Shown piece by piece: positions 28,273 through 37,239 of a DNA stretch of 64,000 nt. This DNA is from Polyangium fumosum (lineage in GTDB: Bacteria; Myxococcota_A; Polyangia; Polyangiales; Polyangiaceae). A program made the translations under genes and the position numbers. The stretch's first letter is position 1; the number at the start of each line of letters is the position of its first letter. Location of the stretch: the NCBI RefSeq assembly GCF_005144585.1, contig NZ_SSMQ01000016.1:1-64000 (forward strand), written 5' to 3'. The notes beneath the pieces are model-generated. The model had not been told where the DNA came from. It did no database searches and worked only from the letters and a program-made list of their open reading frames with translations.

Positions 28273-29739
28273 ATGTCGTTCGCCGGTTCCGACGAGCTGC
28301 TCTCCGCCTCCGCCCAGAAGCTCGCGTCCCTCGTGCGCGACGGTGCCCTCTCGCCCGTCGATCTCGTCGACCTCTACATCGCGCGCATCGAAGCGGAAAA
28401 CCCTGCCCTGAATGCGGTCGTCGCCGATCGGTTCGAGCACGCGCGGCGCGAGGCGAGAGACGCCGCGGACAAACTCGCCACGAGGACCCTGGGCGAGCCG
28501 TTGCCGCCGCTCTTTGGGGTTCCTTGCACGGTGAAAGAGGGCATCGCCGTCGAGGGCATGCCGCACACCGCGGGCGTCTTCGCGCGCAAGCACCTGCGCG
28601 CCGCCGAGGATGCCCGCGTCGTGCGCCGCGTGCGCGAGGCCGGTGCCATCGTCCTCGGCGTGACGAACATGCCCGAGGGCGGCCTCTGGCTCGAGACCGA
28701 CAACCGCATCTACGGCCGCACGAACAACCCCTGGGACCTCGCGCGCATCCCCGGCGGATCGAGCGGCGGTGAGGCCGCGATCCTCGCGGCCGGCGCGTCG
28801 CCGTTCGGCATCGGCTCCGACATCGCCGGCTCGATCCGCATCCCCGCCGCGATGTGCGGCGTGTTCGGCCACAAGCCCACGGGCGGCCTCGTCTCGAACC
28901 AGGGCTACTGGCCCGACGTGCCCGGCGCGCTCGACACGTTCCTCTGCACGGGCCCCATGACCCGCCGCGCCGAGGACCTCTGGCCGCTGCTCGGGCTCAT
29001 GGCCGAGCGAGATCTCGAAGGGGATCCGGGCGCGATCGATCTGCGCGGCGTCACCGTGTACCCGCTCGAAACGACGGGCGCGGCGCGCATCCGCCCGAGC
29101 AAGCGGCAAGCCGTGCGACGCGCGGCAGCGGCGCTCGAAGCCCGCGGCGCGCGGATCGCCGAGCTCCGCACGCGGGGCCTTTCGAAGGCGCTCTTCATCT
29201 GGACCGCGATGATGGAGGAAGAGGCCGGCGCGCTGACGTACGGCGAGGTGCTCGGCAACGGCCGCCCGATCCGCATCGCGCGCGAGCTCCTCCGCGCGCC
29301 GTTTCCCTCGGCGCCGCACACGGTGCAGGCGCTGATCGTCGCCGGCGTCGAGGCGCTCCTGAAGAGCGTGCCCGCGCCGATCGCCACCTGGTCCTCCGCG
29401 GGCAAACGGCTGCGCGAAGAGCTCGAAGCCGAGCTCGGCCCGCGTGGCGTCCTCCTGCATCCGACGTACACGCGCTCGGCGCCGCGCCACTGGGAGCCGC
29501 TGCTCACGCCCCTCGACTTCGTTTGCACGGCCCTCTTCAACGTGCTCGCGTTCCCCGTCACGCAGGTGCCCGCGGGCTTCGACGACCTCGGTTTGCCTCT
29601 CGGCGTGCAGGTCGCAGCAAGGCGCAACGAAGACGCCCTCACCATCGCCGTCGCGCGCGCCCTCGAAGAAGACCTCGGCGGCTGGACGAAGGCGCGCCGA
29701 AAGACGCGGCCGCCGCGCCGCGCTACGATCGCGCCGTGA
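28273..29739 (+). CDS. Amidase-signature hydrolase
   Basis: A 488-residue member of the amidase-signature family, close in style to fatty-acid amide hydrolase 2. The catalytic Ser-cisSer-Lys triad is visible: Lys88 (CTVKEG), Ser163 (IPGGSSGGEAA) and nucleophile Ser187 (GSDIAGSIRIPA). No signal peptide is seen. It is not GatA by context, since no gatB or gatC is nearby and the C-terminal half differs in character. The substrate is unknown. The stop overlaps the GTG of the next hydrolase gene by 4 bases, which suggests linked functions. Confidence 0.88.
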   Translation: MSFAGSDELLSASAQKLASLVRDGALSPVDLVDLYIARIEAENPALNAVVADRFEHARREARDAADKLATRTLGEPLPPLFGVPCTVKEGIAVEGMPHTAGVFARKHLRAAEDARVVRRVREAGAIVLGVTNMPEGGLWLETDNRIYGRTNNPWDLARIPGGSSGGEAAILAAGASPFGIGSDIAGSIRIPAAMCGVFGHKPTGGLVSNQGYWPDVPGALDTFLCTGPMTRRAEDLWPLLGLMAERDLEGDPGAIDLRGVTVYPLETTGAARIRPSKRQAVRRAAAALEARGARIAELRTRGLSKALFIWTAMMEEEAGALTYGEVLGNGRPIRIARELLRAPFPSAPHTVQALIVAGVEALLKSVPAPIATWSSAGKRLREELEAELGPRGVLLHPTYTRSAPRHWEPLLTPLDFVCTALFNVLAFPVTQVPAGFDDLGLPLGVQVAARRNEDALTIAVARALEEDLGGWTKARRKTRPPRRATIAP

Positions 29740-30410
29740 CGAATCCGCGTTTCCTCTACCTGCACGGCTTCGCGTCCGGTCCCCGCTCCAAGAAGGGCGT
29801 CGCCGTCGCCGAGCACTACGGCGGCCGCGGCGTCGACATCGACCGCCTCGATCTGCGTTTGCCCTCGTTCGAGCACCTGCGCGTCTCCGCGATGATCACG
29901 GAGGTTCGTCGGCGGATCGGCGGCGATCGGGATCGCGCCGTCCTCTTCGGGTCGAGCCTCGGCGGCCTCGTCGCGAGCCGCGTGGCCGAGATCGACGCGC
30001 GTGTCGCGGCCCTCGTGCTCCTCGCGCCCGCCTTCGACCTCTCGCGACGCTGGCGCGCGCGCCTCGGCGAAGAGGGCATGGCGCGCTGGGCCGAGACCGG
30101 CTTCCTGGAGGTCGACGATCTCACGACGGGTGAAAAGGCCCGTGTCGATTACGGGTTTTTCCAGGACCTCGAAGCCGTGGATGGCAACGACGGTGCGCTC
30201 CCCGATGTGCGTGTCCCGACGCTCGTTCTTCACGGCACGCGTGACGACGTCGTCTCGATCGATCGCTCACGCGACTTCGCGGAAGGACGCCGCCACGTCA
30301 CGCTCCACGAGCTCGACGACGGCCATGAGCTCGTCGCGTCGCTCCCTTGGATCCTCTCCGCATCGGAGTCCTTCCTCGCGGCATTCCTCGGCTCGGCCGC
30401 TCGCTCCTGA
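29736..30410 (+). CDS. YqiA-like alpha/beta hydrolase (esterase)
   Basis: A 224-residue protein of the YqiA/YcfP alpha/beta-hydrolase type. It starts with FLYLHGFASGPRSKKG, the oxyanion and N-terminal motif of this family. The nucleophile elbow is GSSLGG with Ser74. The later GTRDDVV and DDGHEL supply the acid and His. The GTG start overlaps the amidase stop. No signal peptide is present. Its substrate is not evident; small esters are typical for the family. Confidence 0.85.
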   Translation: MTNPRFLYLHGFASGPRSKKGVAVAEHYGGRGVDIDRLDLRLPSFEHLRVSAMITEVRRRIGGDRDRAVLFGSSLGGLVASRVAEIDARVAALVLLAPAFDLSRRWRARLGEEGMARWAETGFLEVDDLTTGEKARVDYGFFQDLEAVDGNDGALPDVRVPTLVLHGTRDDVVSIDRSRDFAEGRRHVTLHELDDGHELVASLPWILSASESFLAAFLGSAARS

Positions 30411-30580
30411 GTTGCCGCTTCTTCAATCATCCATCATGCTTGACCTTCCTTGCCCGCGAGGGCGATCATCACCGCGCGCGGCGTACGCTGTGTCGCGGGG
30501 ACCTTCATCCAACCAACGCGTGCGGTCAGCGAGGCACGCGGCGAGCTCGTCGACGTGATGCACGTTCGCGCCATGGAGCC

Positions 30581-32167
30581 ATGAACGACGGTCGCCTTTC
30601 GGATGCGGCGCTCAGCGTCTTCCCCGAGCCGATCGCCATCGTCGACCGAGCCCTTCGGGTCCAGAAGGCCAACACGGCCTGGACCACGACGTTCGTTGAT
30701 TCCCCGCTCGCCGAGCCCTCCCTCGCCGCCGCTCTCGCGAAGGTCCTCTCGGGTGAAACCACGCGCGCCGAGGTCACGCTCGAGACCCGCTCTGCGGAGC
30801 ACACCGTGACGATCGTGCCCGTGCCCGATGGCGACACGCGCGCCGCTCTCGTGCACGCGCGCCCCGTGCCCGTACGCGAGCCTGCGCCTCGATCGAGGGA
30901 CGAGCGGCTCCCCGCGACACTCCTGCGCCGCGTCCTCGATCGGTTGCCCGTGACGGTCTCGCTCATCGACGCCGAGGGCCGGAGCGTGTTCTCCAACGAG
31001 ACGCGCGCCCGCTTGCTCGGCGCCGCTGCCACGGAGGAGCGCGAGAGCGGCACGCGCGCGCTCTTGATCGATCCGGCCGACGCCGACTTCGTGCGCGAGG
31101 TCGAGGCGCGTGTCCTCGCCACGGGCACCGAAGAGATCATCACGAGCGACGTGCCCACCGCGCTCGGCACGCGCTCGATGTTCTTCCACCTCGTCCCCGT
31201 CGAGGGGGAGGGCGAGGGCGAGCGGCTCGTCCTCTGCGTGGGGCAAGACGTCACCGAGCAGCTCCGCGCCGAGCGGGATCTGCGCGAGCAACAAGACTTC
31301 ATCCGTCAGGTCATCGACTGCGATCCGAACCTGATCTTCGTGAAGGACGACTGCGGCACCTTCCTGCTCGCGAACAAGGCCTTCGCCGACATCTTCGGCA
31401 AGACGGCCGAGGAGATCGTCGGCCAGCACGAGCGCGCCCTGAACGAACACGCGCGGGCCGACGGCTTTTTGAGCATCGACCAGCAGGTCTTCGCCACGCT
31501 GGAGGAGCGCACGGTCGAGGAGGAGATCCTCTGGCACACGGGGGAGCTGCGCTGGTACCAGACGACGAAGCGCCCCCTCGTCCGGCCGAGCGGCGAGGTG
31601 CATGTGCTCGGCTGCTCCGTCGACATCACCACGCGCCTGGAGACCCACCGCAAGCTCGAAGAGGCGGCCACCGAGGTCGAGCGTCGCGCCGTCGAGGCCT
31701 TCCGGCAGGCCGAGGCCAAGGCCGCGCTCGTCGAGGAGCTCGATCAGAAGCTCGGCATCATCGAGACCCAGCACCAGGAGATATTGACGCTCTCCGCCCC
31801 GCTGCTCGAAGTGGCCGAGGGCGTGCTCGCGGTGCCCATCGTCGGCGCGATGACCCAGACCCGCGCCGAGGAGATCATGCACCGCCTGCTCGCTGCCATC
31901 GTCGAGCGGCAGGTCGCGAACGTCGTCCTCGACCTCACGGGCCTCGAGACGATCGAGACGCACACGGCCGATCACCTGATGAGCATCGTGCGCGCCATCC
32001 GCCTGCTCGGCGCTGACGCGGCCATCAGCGGCATCCGCCCCGCCGTCGCGCAGACCATCGTCGAGCTCGGCATCGACCTCTCCGGCTTCGTCACGAAACG
32101 CACCTTGCGCTCGGCGATCTTCTCGCGCGAGGTGGCCCGCAGCGCGGCCCTGGCCCGTCGACGCTGA
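30581..32167 (+). CDS. Multi-PAS sensor protein with RsbR-type STAS domain
   Basis: A 528-residue cytoplasmic protein. Two or three PAS domains occupy about 5-350: SVFPEPIAIVDRALRVQKAN, then LPVTVSLIDAEGRSVFSN, then DCDPNLIFVKDDCGTFLLANKAF. A short coiled coil (360-395) leads into a STAS domain (about 400-515) with VVLDLTGLETIETHTADHL and ISGIRPAVAQTIVELG. That pattern is the RsbR/stressosome STAS type and keeps the Thr/Ser positions that are phosphorylated in that family. It is likely a signal-input subunit of a partner-switching or stressosome complex. No kinase, RsbS or RsbT gene lies beside it. The ATG at 30581 is chosen because homology to PAS starts just after it. Confidence 0.87.
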   Translation: MNDGRLSDAALSVFPEPIAIVDRALRVQKANTAWTTTFVDSPLAEPSLAAALAKVLSGETTRAEVTLETRSAEHTVTIVPVPDGDTRAALVHARPVPVREPAPRSRDERLPATLLRRVLDRLPVTVSLIDAEGRSVFSNETRARLLGAAATEERESGTRALLIDPADADFVREVEARVLATGTEEIITSDVPTALGTRSMFFHLVPVEGEGEGERLVLCVGQDVTEQLRAERDLREQQDFIRQVIDCDPNLIFVKDDCGTFLLANKAFADIFGKTAEEIVGQHERALNEHARADGFLSIDQQVFATLEERTVEEEILWHTGELRWYQTTKRPLVRPSGEVHVLGCSVDITTRLETHRKLEEAATEVERRAVEAFRQAEAKAALVEELDQKLGIIETQHQEILTLSAPLLEVAEGVLAVPIVGAMTQTRAEEIMHRLLAAIVERQVANVVLDLTGLETIETHTADHLMSIVRAIRLLGADAAISGIRPAVAQTIVELGIDLSGFVTKRTLRSAIFSREVARSAALARRR

Positions 32168-32230
32168 TACACGATTGACGCCTTCTGACCCTTCCGATGT
32201 TCTCCCCGGGGGAGCTTCGGAGGCAGAGGG

Positions 32231-33814
32231 ATGCAAAAATACGATGTCATCGAATGGTCCCGCCGTGTCTTGCCCGTGCTCGGCGGGATGGCGCTCGTCG
32301 GGTGCGGCGGGGTCGAGCCGATAGAGAACGAGGGGCTCGTTTGCGCGGCGCCTGCCACGATGCCGCTCCCTGCGAGCCCGGCGAGCCCTCTCGCCTGGCA
32401 AGGGCCGGGCGGCCCGGCGCAGACGTATTCGACGGACGTCCTCGGGGTCAATTGCGCGTTCCTCGACGGCGGCCCCGAGGACGACACGGATCACCACAAC
32501 ACCGTCACCATGCTCGACGGTTACCTCGTCATGCCATGGGCGCCCGAGTGGGGCGGCGGCGGCCTCTCCACGTATCGCTTCGACGACCCCTGCACGCCGG
32601 CGCAGGTCGGCACGAGCTTCTCGCCGCTCATGCGCGAGACCCACGCCGCGGGGTTTGCCCGGATGAACGGCTGGAAGGCCGTCGTCAATGGCGTGAACGG
32701 CATTCAGTTCTGGGATCTCGCGAACCCCGCCGCGCCCGTGGTCACGAGTGATCTCTCGTTCAAGGGCGTCTTCTGGCCCGACGCGTACGCGCGTGTCGTC
32801 CTCTCGGTCTTCTGGCAAGCCCCGTACGTCTACGTCGCTGCAGCCGACAATGGCATCTTCGTCGTGGACGCGAGTGACCCAGCCAAACCCGTCCCCATCA
32901 CGAAGTTCAAATTCGACCCGCCGCTGCGCGCCGGCGCGATCTTTGCCGTGGGCAACCTGCTCGCGGTCATGGCCGCCGAAGGCTCGCGCACGGTGCTGCT
33001 CGACATCGGCGATCCGGCGCGGCCCACGCCCATCCCGGGCGGCACGTTCGAGATCCAGGACGGCGCGGGCGTCCGGCAGGAGGCCTATCACGCCCATTTG
33101 AACGGTGACAAGACCTGGTATGCCCGCAAATCCATGGGCGGCGGCGTCATCATTTACGACATCGCGAACCCCGAGGCGCCCAGGTACCTCGGCGATTACC
33201 ACGCGCCCGACGGGAACGGCGGATACGTCTTTCTCAAGGAGAACGTGGCGTTCATCGGCGAGAGCCATTTCGCCGAGGCCGTCGACGTCTCCGATCCGAC
33301 GAGCCCCTCGCTCCTCCGCCGCTTCAACCTCACGGGCGACCTCGATACGATCATTCCGATCGGCAACGTCGTGGTCCTCAGCGTCGACGACAAGGCCGAG
33401 GAGGACCAGGGCAGCGCCGTCGCGCCGTTCCTCGAAGCCCCGGACACGCGCGGGCCCGAGGTGACCATGGTGAACCCGCGCGACGGCGCCACGGCGCAGC
33501 CGCTCACGACCCGGATCGGCCTCACGTTCGGCGAGTTCGTCGATATCGGATCGTTATGGGAGGGCTCGTTCCTCGTCCGCAAGGTCGGCACGACCGAGCC
33601 CATCCAGGGCCAGTATTCGGGGCAGGAGGGCATCGTGAATTTCTGGCCCGCCTCGCCGCTCGAGCCCGACACCGAATACGAGGTCGTCGTCCCCGCCGGC
33701 GGGGTCGTCGATTTCAACGGCAATCCCACGCAGACTGAATTCCGCTCGACGTTCAAGACCGGCCCTTGCGCCCTCCCGCCGCCGCCGCCGCCCTACTCGG
33801 AGGAGGAGGAATGA
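32231..33814 (+). CDS. LVIVD-repeat lipoprotein with bacterial Ig-like domain
   Basis: A 527-residue surface or periplasmic lipoprotein, with lipobox LVGC after a short signal. Residues about 80-385 contain LVIVD-type repeats, such as GIFVVDASDPAKPVPI, VLLDIGDPARPTPI and VIIYDIANPEAPRYL, which probably form a beta-propeller. A bacterial Ig-like domain follows at about 410-515 (NPRDGATAQPL to VVDFNGNPTQTEF). An excellent GGAGG ribosome-binding site lies 7 bases before the ATG. Its stop overlaps the next start (ATGA), so it is made together with the di-haem protein. The function is unknown. Confidence 0.85.
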   Translation: MQKYDVIEWSRRVLPVLGGMALVGCGGVEPIENEGLVCAAPATMPLPASPASPLAWQGPGGPAQTYSTDVLGVNCAFLDGGPEDDTDHHNTVTMLDGYLVMPWAPEWGGGGLSTYRFDDPCTPAQVGTSFSPLMRETHAAGFARMNGWKAVVNGVNGIQFWDLANPAAPVVTSDLSFKGVFWPDAYARVVLSVFWQAPYVYVAAADNGIFVVDASDPAKPVPITKFKFDPPLRAGAIFAVGNLLAVMAAEGSRTVLLDIGDPARPTPIPGGTFEIQDGAGVRQEAYHAHLNGDKTWYARKSMGGGVIIYDIANPEAPRYLGDYHAPDGNGGYVFLKENVAFIGESHFAEAVDVSDPTSPSLLRRFNLTGDLDTIIPIGNVVVLSVDDKAEEDQGSAVAPFLEAPDTRGPEVTMVNPRDGATAQPLTTRIGLTFGEFVDIGSLWEGSFLVRKVGTTEPIQGQYSGQEGIVNFWPASPLEPDTEYEVVVPAGGVVDFNGNPTQTEFRSTFKTGPCALPPPPPPYSEEEE

Positions 33815-36054
33815 GATACGCGCGTGCCGGGATTCCCCTCGCGATTTTCCTCGCAGGGGCAGCCCTCGCGTCTTGTGGCGACGGGACCTCGGAAAAACCC
33901 CCGACGCCCGAGCCGTTCGCCCTGAGCGCGATCGAGGGCCCCGCGGTCGCCTACATCGGCGAGAACACTTGTTTTTCGCTCACCGTGAAGGGCGGGCCGA
34001 ACGCCCAGGTCGCCTGGAACCTCGGTGACGGGACGGCCATTCCCCCGGCCGTCCTGTTTACGAAGGTTTGTCACGTGTATACGACGCCCGGCCGCCGGCT
34101 CGTCGGCGCGACCGCGATCTCCGAGGGGCAAAAGCTCGTCGTCACGCGCGGCGTGGCCGTGGTGCAAAAGCCTATGGCGATCCGGCCGAATGCGTCGAGC
34201 ACGATCGTCCTCGACGCCAAGCACAGCGCCCTCTGGGTCGCGAACACCGATCACGGTCACGTCGCGCGGCTCGAACGGGAGCTGCCGCCCGTCCCCCCGA
34301 TGCCGCTGGTGAGCTGCGCCGCGCCGCGCACACTCGCAATCTCAGGCGCGACCCTCGCGGCGGCTTGTCAGGACGATGGCACGGTCGTCTTCTACGACCT
34401 CGACCAACAAGCGACGAGCGGGAAGATCGACTTCGGCCCGGGCAGCGCGCCCTTCGGCGTCGTCGCCGATCCGCGGAGCGAGGGCGTGTTTTTCGTGACG
34501 CTCTCCGGCACGGGCGAGCTCGCCGCCGTCCGCGCCGAGGGGAACCAGGTCCTTTCGAGGATTTTCGTTTTTCCGGACGTACGCGGCGTCGCGGCCATCG
34601 CGGACGGGACGGTGCTCGTCACGCGCTGGCGCGCGCTGGCCGAGGGCGCGAACGTGGCCGTGATCGACGCGACGAACCCCGCGACGCTCGCGGCGGGCGA
34701 GCCGCTCCTGCTTCCGCCCGACACAGGGCTCGACAGCGACACGAACAACAGCGGCGTGCCGAGCTTTTTGAACCAGGTCGTCCCCTCGCCCGACGGCGGC
34801 CGCGCCCTCGTCCCCTCGCTCCGCGCGAACACCGTGACGGGAATGTACAGGACGGGCAAACCGCTGAGCTTCGAGACGACAGCGCGCGCGATCCTCACGG
34901 AGATCGAGCTCGGCGGGCCCACGGAGACACCGTTCGAGCGCAAAGCCGGGCGGTATGCGTTCGACGATCTCGATTTCGCGTCGGCGGCCGTCTTTTCCCC
35001 CGAGGGCGACGTGATCTACGTGGCAATCCAGGGCGCCGAGCGGGTCGAGGTGCGCGACGCTGTGAGCTTCGACGTCGCCGGTTCGATCGACGACGTCGGC
35101 CACGCTCCCGACGGCCTCGCCCTGAGCGAGGACGGCAAGACGTTATGGGTGCACGCGTCGCTCTCGCGCGAGGTGCGCGTCTACGACGTGAGCGATCTGT
35201 CGAGCCCGCCCGTCCCGCTCGGCACGCTCGCCACGGGGCTCAGCGAGCCGCTGTCCGATGATGTTTTACGGGGCAAACAGATCTTCTACAGCAGCCGCGA
35301 TCCCCGCATGAGCCGCACGAGCTACATGTCCTGCGCCACGTGCCACCTCGACGGGGAAGGGGATAACCTCGTATGGGATTTTACCCAGCGAGGCGAGGGC
35401 CTGCGCAATACGATCCCGCTCGCCGGGCGGGCCGGCACGGCGCACGGGCCCCTGCACTGGAGCGCCAATTTCGACGAGGTGCAGGACTTCGAGCACGACA
35501 TCCGCGGCCCCATGGGCGGGACGGGATTTCTGCCGGACGACATCTTCCATTCCGGGATGATCGACCAGACGCTCGGCGCCCCGAAGGACGGTTTGTCCCC
35601 GGAGCTCGACGCGCTCGCCACCTACGTCGCCTCGCTCGGCGCGTTCGGCAAGAGCCCATACCGCTCGAACGACCCCGCCGCGCTTTCTTCACGCCAGAAG
35701 GGCAAGGACATCTTCTTTTCGGCCGAGGCCGGGTGCTCGACGTGCCACGCGCCGCCGCGCTTCACGGACAGCGCGCTCGCGGCCGACAAAAACTACGTGC
35801 TCCACGACGTCGGGACGCTCGGTCCCGGCTCCGGGTCGAGGCTCGGCGGCCCCCTCCCAGGGCTCGACACGCCCACGCTGCGCGGGCTCTGGAAGAGCGC
35901 GCCCTATTTGCACGACGGCTCCGCCTCCACGCTGCGCGCCGTGCTCCGCGATCGGAATGCCGCGGATCAGCACGGCAAGACGAGCCACCTCAGCGACGCC
36001 GATCTCGACGACGTCGAGCGATATCTGCTCACCCTGGACGACGACGAGCCCTGA
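33811..36054 (+). CDS. Lipoprotein with PKD-like, beta-propeller and di-haem cytochrome domains
   Basis: A 747-residue lipoprotein (lipobox LASC). A PKD-like domain lies at about 35-120 (AWNLGDGTA, CHVYTTPGRR). A YVTN-type beta-propeller spans about 125-475 (HSALWVANTDHGHVARLE, GDVIYVAIQGAERVEV, GKTLWVHASLSREVRVYD). The C-terminal part (about 485-745) has two c-type haem sites: CATCH at 508-512 and CSTCH at 642-646. The second is followed by PPRFTDS and the end by PYLHDGS, as in MauG/cytochrome c peroxidase-like proteins. Electron transfer or peroxide chemistry is possible. A strong GGAGGAGGAGGA ribosome-binding site lies inside the end of the previous gene. Confidence 0.87.
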   Translation: MRYARAGIPLAIFLAGAALASCGDGTSEKPPTPEPFALSAIEGPAVAYIGENTCFSLTVKGGPNAQVAWNLGDGTAIPPAVLFTKVCHVYTTPGRRLVGATAISEGQKLVVTRGVAVVQKPMAIRPNASSTIVLDAKHSALWVANTDHGHVARLERELPPVPPMPLVSCAAPRTLAISGATLAAACQDDGTVVFYDLDQQATSGKIDFGPGSAPFGVVADPRSEGVFFVTLSGTGELAAVRAEGNQVLSRIFVFPDVRGVAAIADGTVLVTRWRALAEGANVAVIDATNPATLAAGEPLLLPPDTGLDSDTNNSGVPSFLNQVVPSPDGGRALVPSLRANTVTGMYRTGKPLSFETTARAILTEIELGGPTETPFERKAGRYAFDDLDFASAAVFSPEGDVIYVAIQGAERVEVRDAVSFDVAGSIDDVGHAPDGLALSEDGKTLWVHASLSREVRVYDVSDLSSPPVPLGTLATGLSEPLSDDVLRGKQIFYSSRDPRMSRTSYMSCATCHLDGEGDNLVWDFTQRGEGLRNTIPLAGRAGTAHGPLHWSANFDEVQDFEHDIRGPMGGTGFLPDDIFHSGMIDQTLGAPKDGLSPELDALATYVASLGAFGKSPYRSNDPAALSSRQKGKDIFFSAEAGCSTCHAPPRFTDSALAADKNYVLHDVGTLGPGSGSRLGGPLPGLDTPTLRGLWKSAPYLHDGSASTLRAVLRDRNAADQHGKTSHLSDADLDDVERYLLTLDDDEP

Positions 36055-36058
36055 AATG

Positions 36059-36102
36059 AAAAAGGGCCGCGGCCGGGCACGTTTCGCGCCCTCGCCGCGG
36101 CC
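36059..36102 (-). terminator. Rho-independent terminator for the leftward KGG gene
   Basis: GGCCGCGGC at 36065-36073 pairs with GCCGCGGCC at 36094-36102 around a 20-base loop. On the minus strand the stem is followed by C and TTTTT (36063-36059). It lies between the convergent cytochrome and KGG genes. Confidence 0.7.
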
Positions 36103-36135
36103 GCGGTTCGCCTGGCCGTGTCAGCGCGGCCGAAT

Positions 36136-36339
36136 TCACCGCTTGTTCGAGCTGCCGCCGCTGCTGCCTTCCTCTTCGGACTGCTTGCCTTCCTCGATGA
36201 GCTCGCGCACGCGCTGGCCGCCCTTGTGGCCGATCTCGGAGTAGAACTCGGAGCCGCGCTCGTCACGGACGGTCTCGCCGCCCTTGCGCCCCGCCTCCTC
36301 GACCGTCATTTGGCCCTTTTTCTGCTCCTGCTGTGCCAT
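36136..36339 (-). CDS. KGG-repeat stress-induced small protein
   Basis: A 67-residue, highly charged soluble protein with two copies of the KGG motif: EAGRKGGETVRDERG and EIGHKGGQRVRELIEEG. The tail is Ser/Gly-rich. This is the family related to the general stress protein GsiB and con-10-type proteins, found in many bacteria and linked to stress or desiccation. The ATG at 36339 begins the family N terminus. The 200 bases before it hold no other gene. Confidence 0.88.
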   Translation of the reverse strand: MAQQEQKKGQMTVEEAGRKGGETVRDERGSEFYSEIGHKGGQRVRELIEEGKQSEEEGSSGGSSNKR

Positions 36340-36542
36340 GACGCATTCCCTTTCGAGTTGAAGGTCGTTCGGCGAGGCGTCCACGCGAGCGGCCCGTCCG
36401 CCCGTCGTTTTCCCCCACGCCACCTTCCACACGCGTTCTCTGGGGTGCGTTCCCTGGGACGTCGAGCGGCCGCCCTGTCGATTCGAGCCCTCGTCCCGGG
36501 CCGGTCGGTTGGTTTGTCCGGGGAAGTCCGGGACCGTTTGCG

Positions 36543-37229
36543 CTAGATCCTGCGCGTCCGGCGGAGCTCGGCCCCAATGGCCATTTCGAGCGCGCTGCCG
36601 AGGTCGGCGCGCAGGATCGTCGGCGCGAAATCGAGCCCCTGCTCCACGGCCGTACGGGCCGCCGCCGCCGAGACGCCGCAAAGCACGACGCGCGCCCCGA
36701 GCAAGGAGAGCGCCCGCGCGATGCGCACGAGGCCCTCGGCCACGACGGGATCAATCGCCGTGGCCCCGGTAATATCGAGGATCACCGTGCGCGCGCCCGC
36801 CGCGGAGACCTGCGCGAGCACGCGTCCCTCGGCCTGCGCGAGCATCGAGACGTCGAGCGCCCCGGCCATCGGAACGAGCAAGACGCCGCGATACACCTCG
36901 AGGACAGGCGCGGAGAGCTCACGCACCGCCGCGAGCAGCCGCTCCTGCTCCGCGCGTGCCTCCTCCAGCTCCTTCACGCGCGCTTCGAGCTCTTTGCGCC
37001 GCGCCTCGTCCCGCTCCCGGCCCCGGCGCAGCTCCCGCGCCACGCGGGCCACCATGTTCGCCACGATTCCGAGCTCGTCCGTGCGCTCGATGAAGGGCAG
37101 CTCCTCGTATCGACCGAGCAGGACGCGGCTCATCCGCGCGCCAATCCAGCGGAGCAGCTCCATCTCCTCGTCGAGGAGCCGCGCGGCGAGCGTCGACTTC
37201 TCTCGTTCGGGCGCTGCCTTTTCGCTCAT
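36543..37229 (-). CDS. STAS-domain regulator (RsbR-like)
   Basis: A 228-residue cytoplasmic protein. An N-terminal helical part (1-115) includes a strongly charged coiled coil at about 65-100. The STAS domain (about 115-225) begins LSAPVLEVYRGVLLVPMAGALD and carries VILDITGATAIDPVVAEGL, where Asp/Pro replace the phosphorylated Thr/Ser of RsbR. The next motif, LCGVSAAAARTAVEQGLDF, fits the same fold. It is the second STAS protein within 6 kb. It follows the possible sensor gene with 10 bases between them, so the two form an operon. Confidence 0.83.
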   Translation of the reverse strand: MSEKAAPEREKSTLAARLLDEEMELLRWIGARMSRVLLGRYEELPFIERTDELGIVANMVARVARELRRGRERDEARRKELEARVKELEEARAEQERLLAAVRELSAPVLEVYRGVLLVPMAGALDVSMLAQAEGRVLAQVSAAGARTVILDITGATAIDPVVAEGLVRIARALSLLGARVVLCGVSAAAARTAVEQGLDFAPTILRADLGSALEMAIGAELRRTRRI

Positions 37230-37239
37230 CGGATGGCGC

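Noticed and set aside
28273-29739. GatA subunit of the tRNA amidotransferase
   Set aside because: gatB and gatC are not nearby, and the sequence around the cis-Ser/Ser motifs and the C-terminal half fits the general amidase family better.
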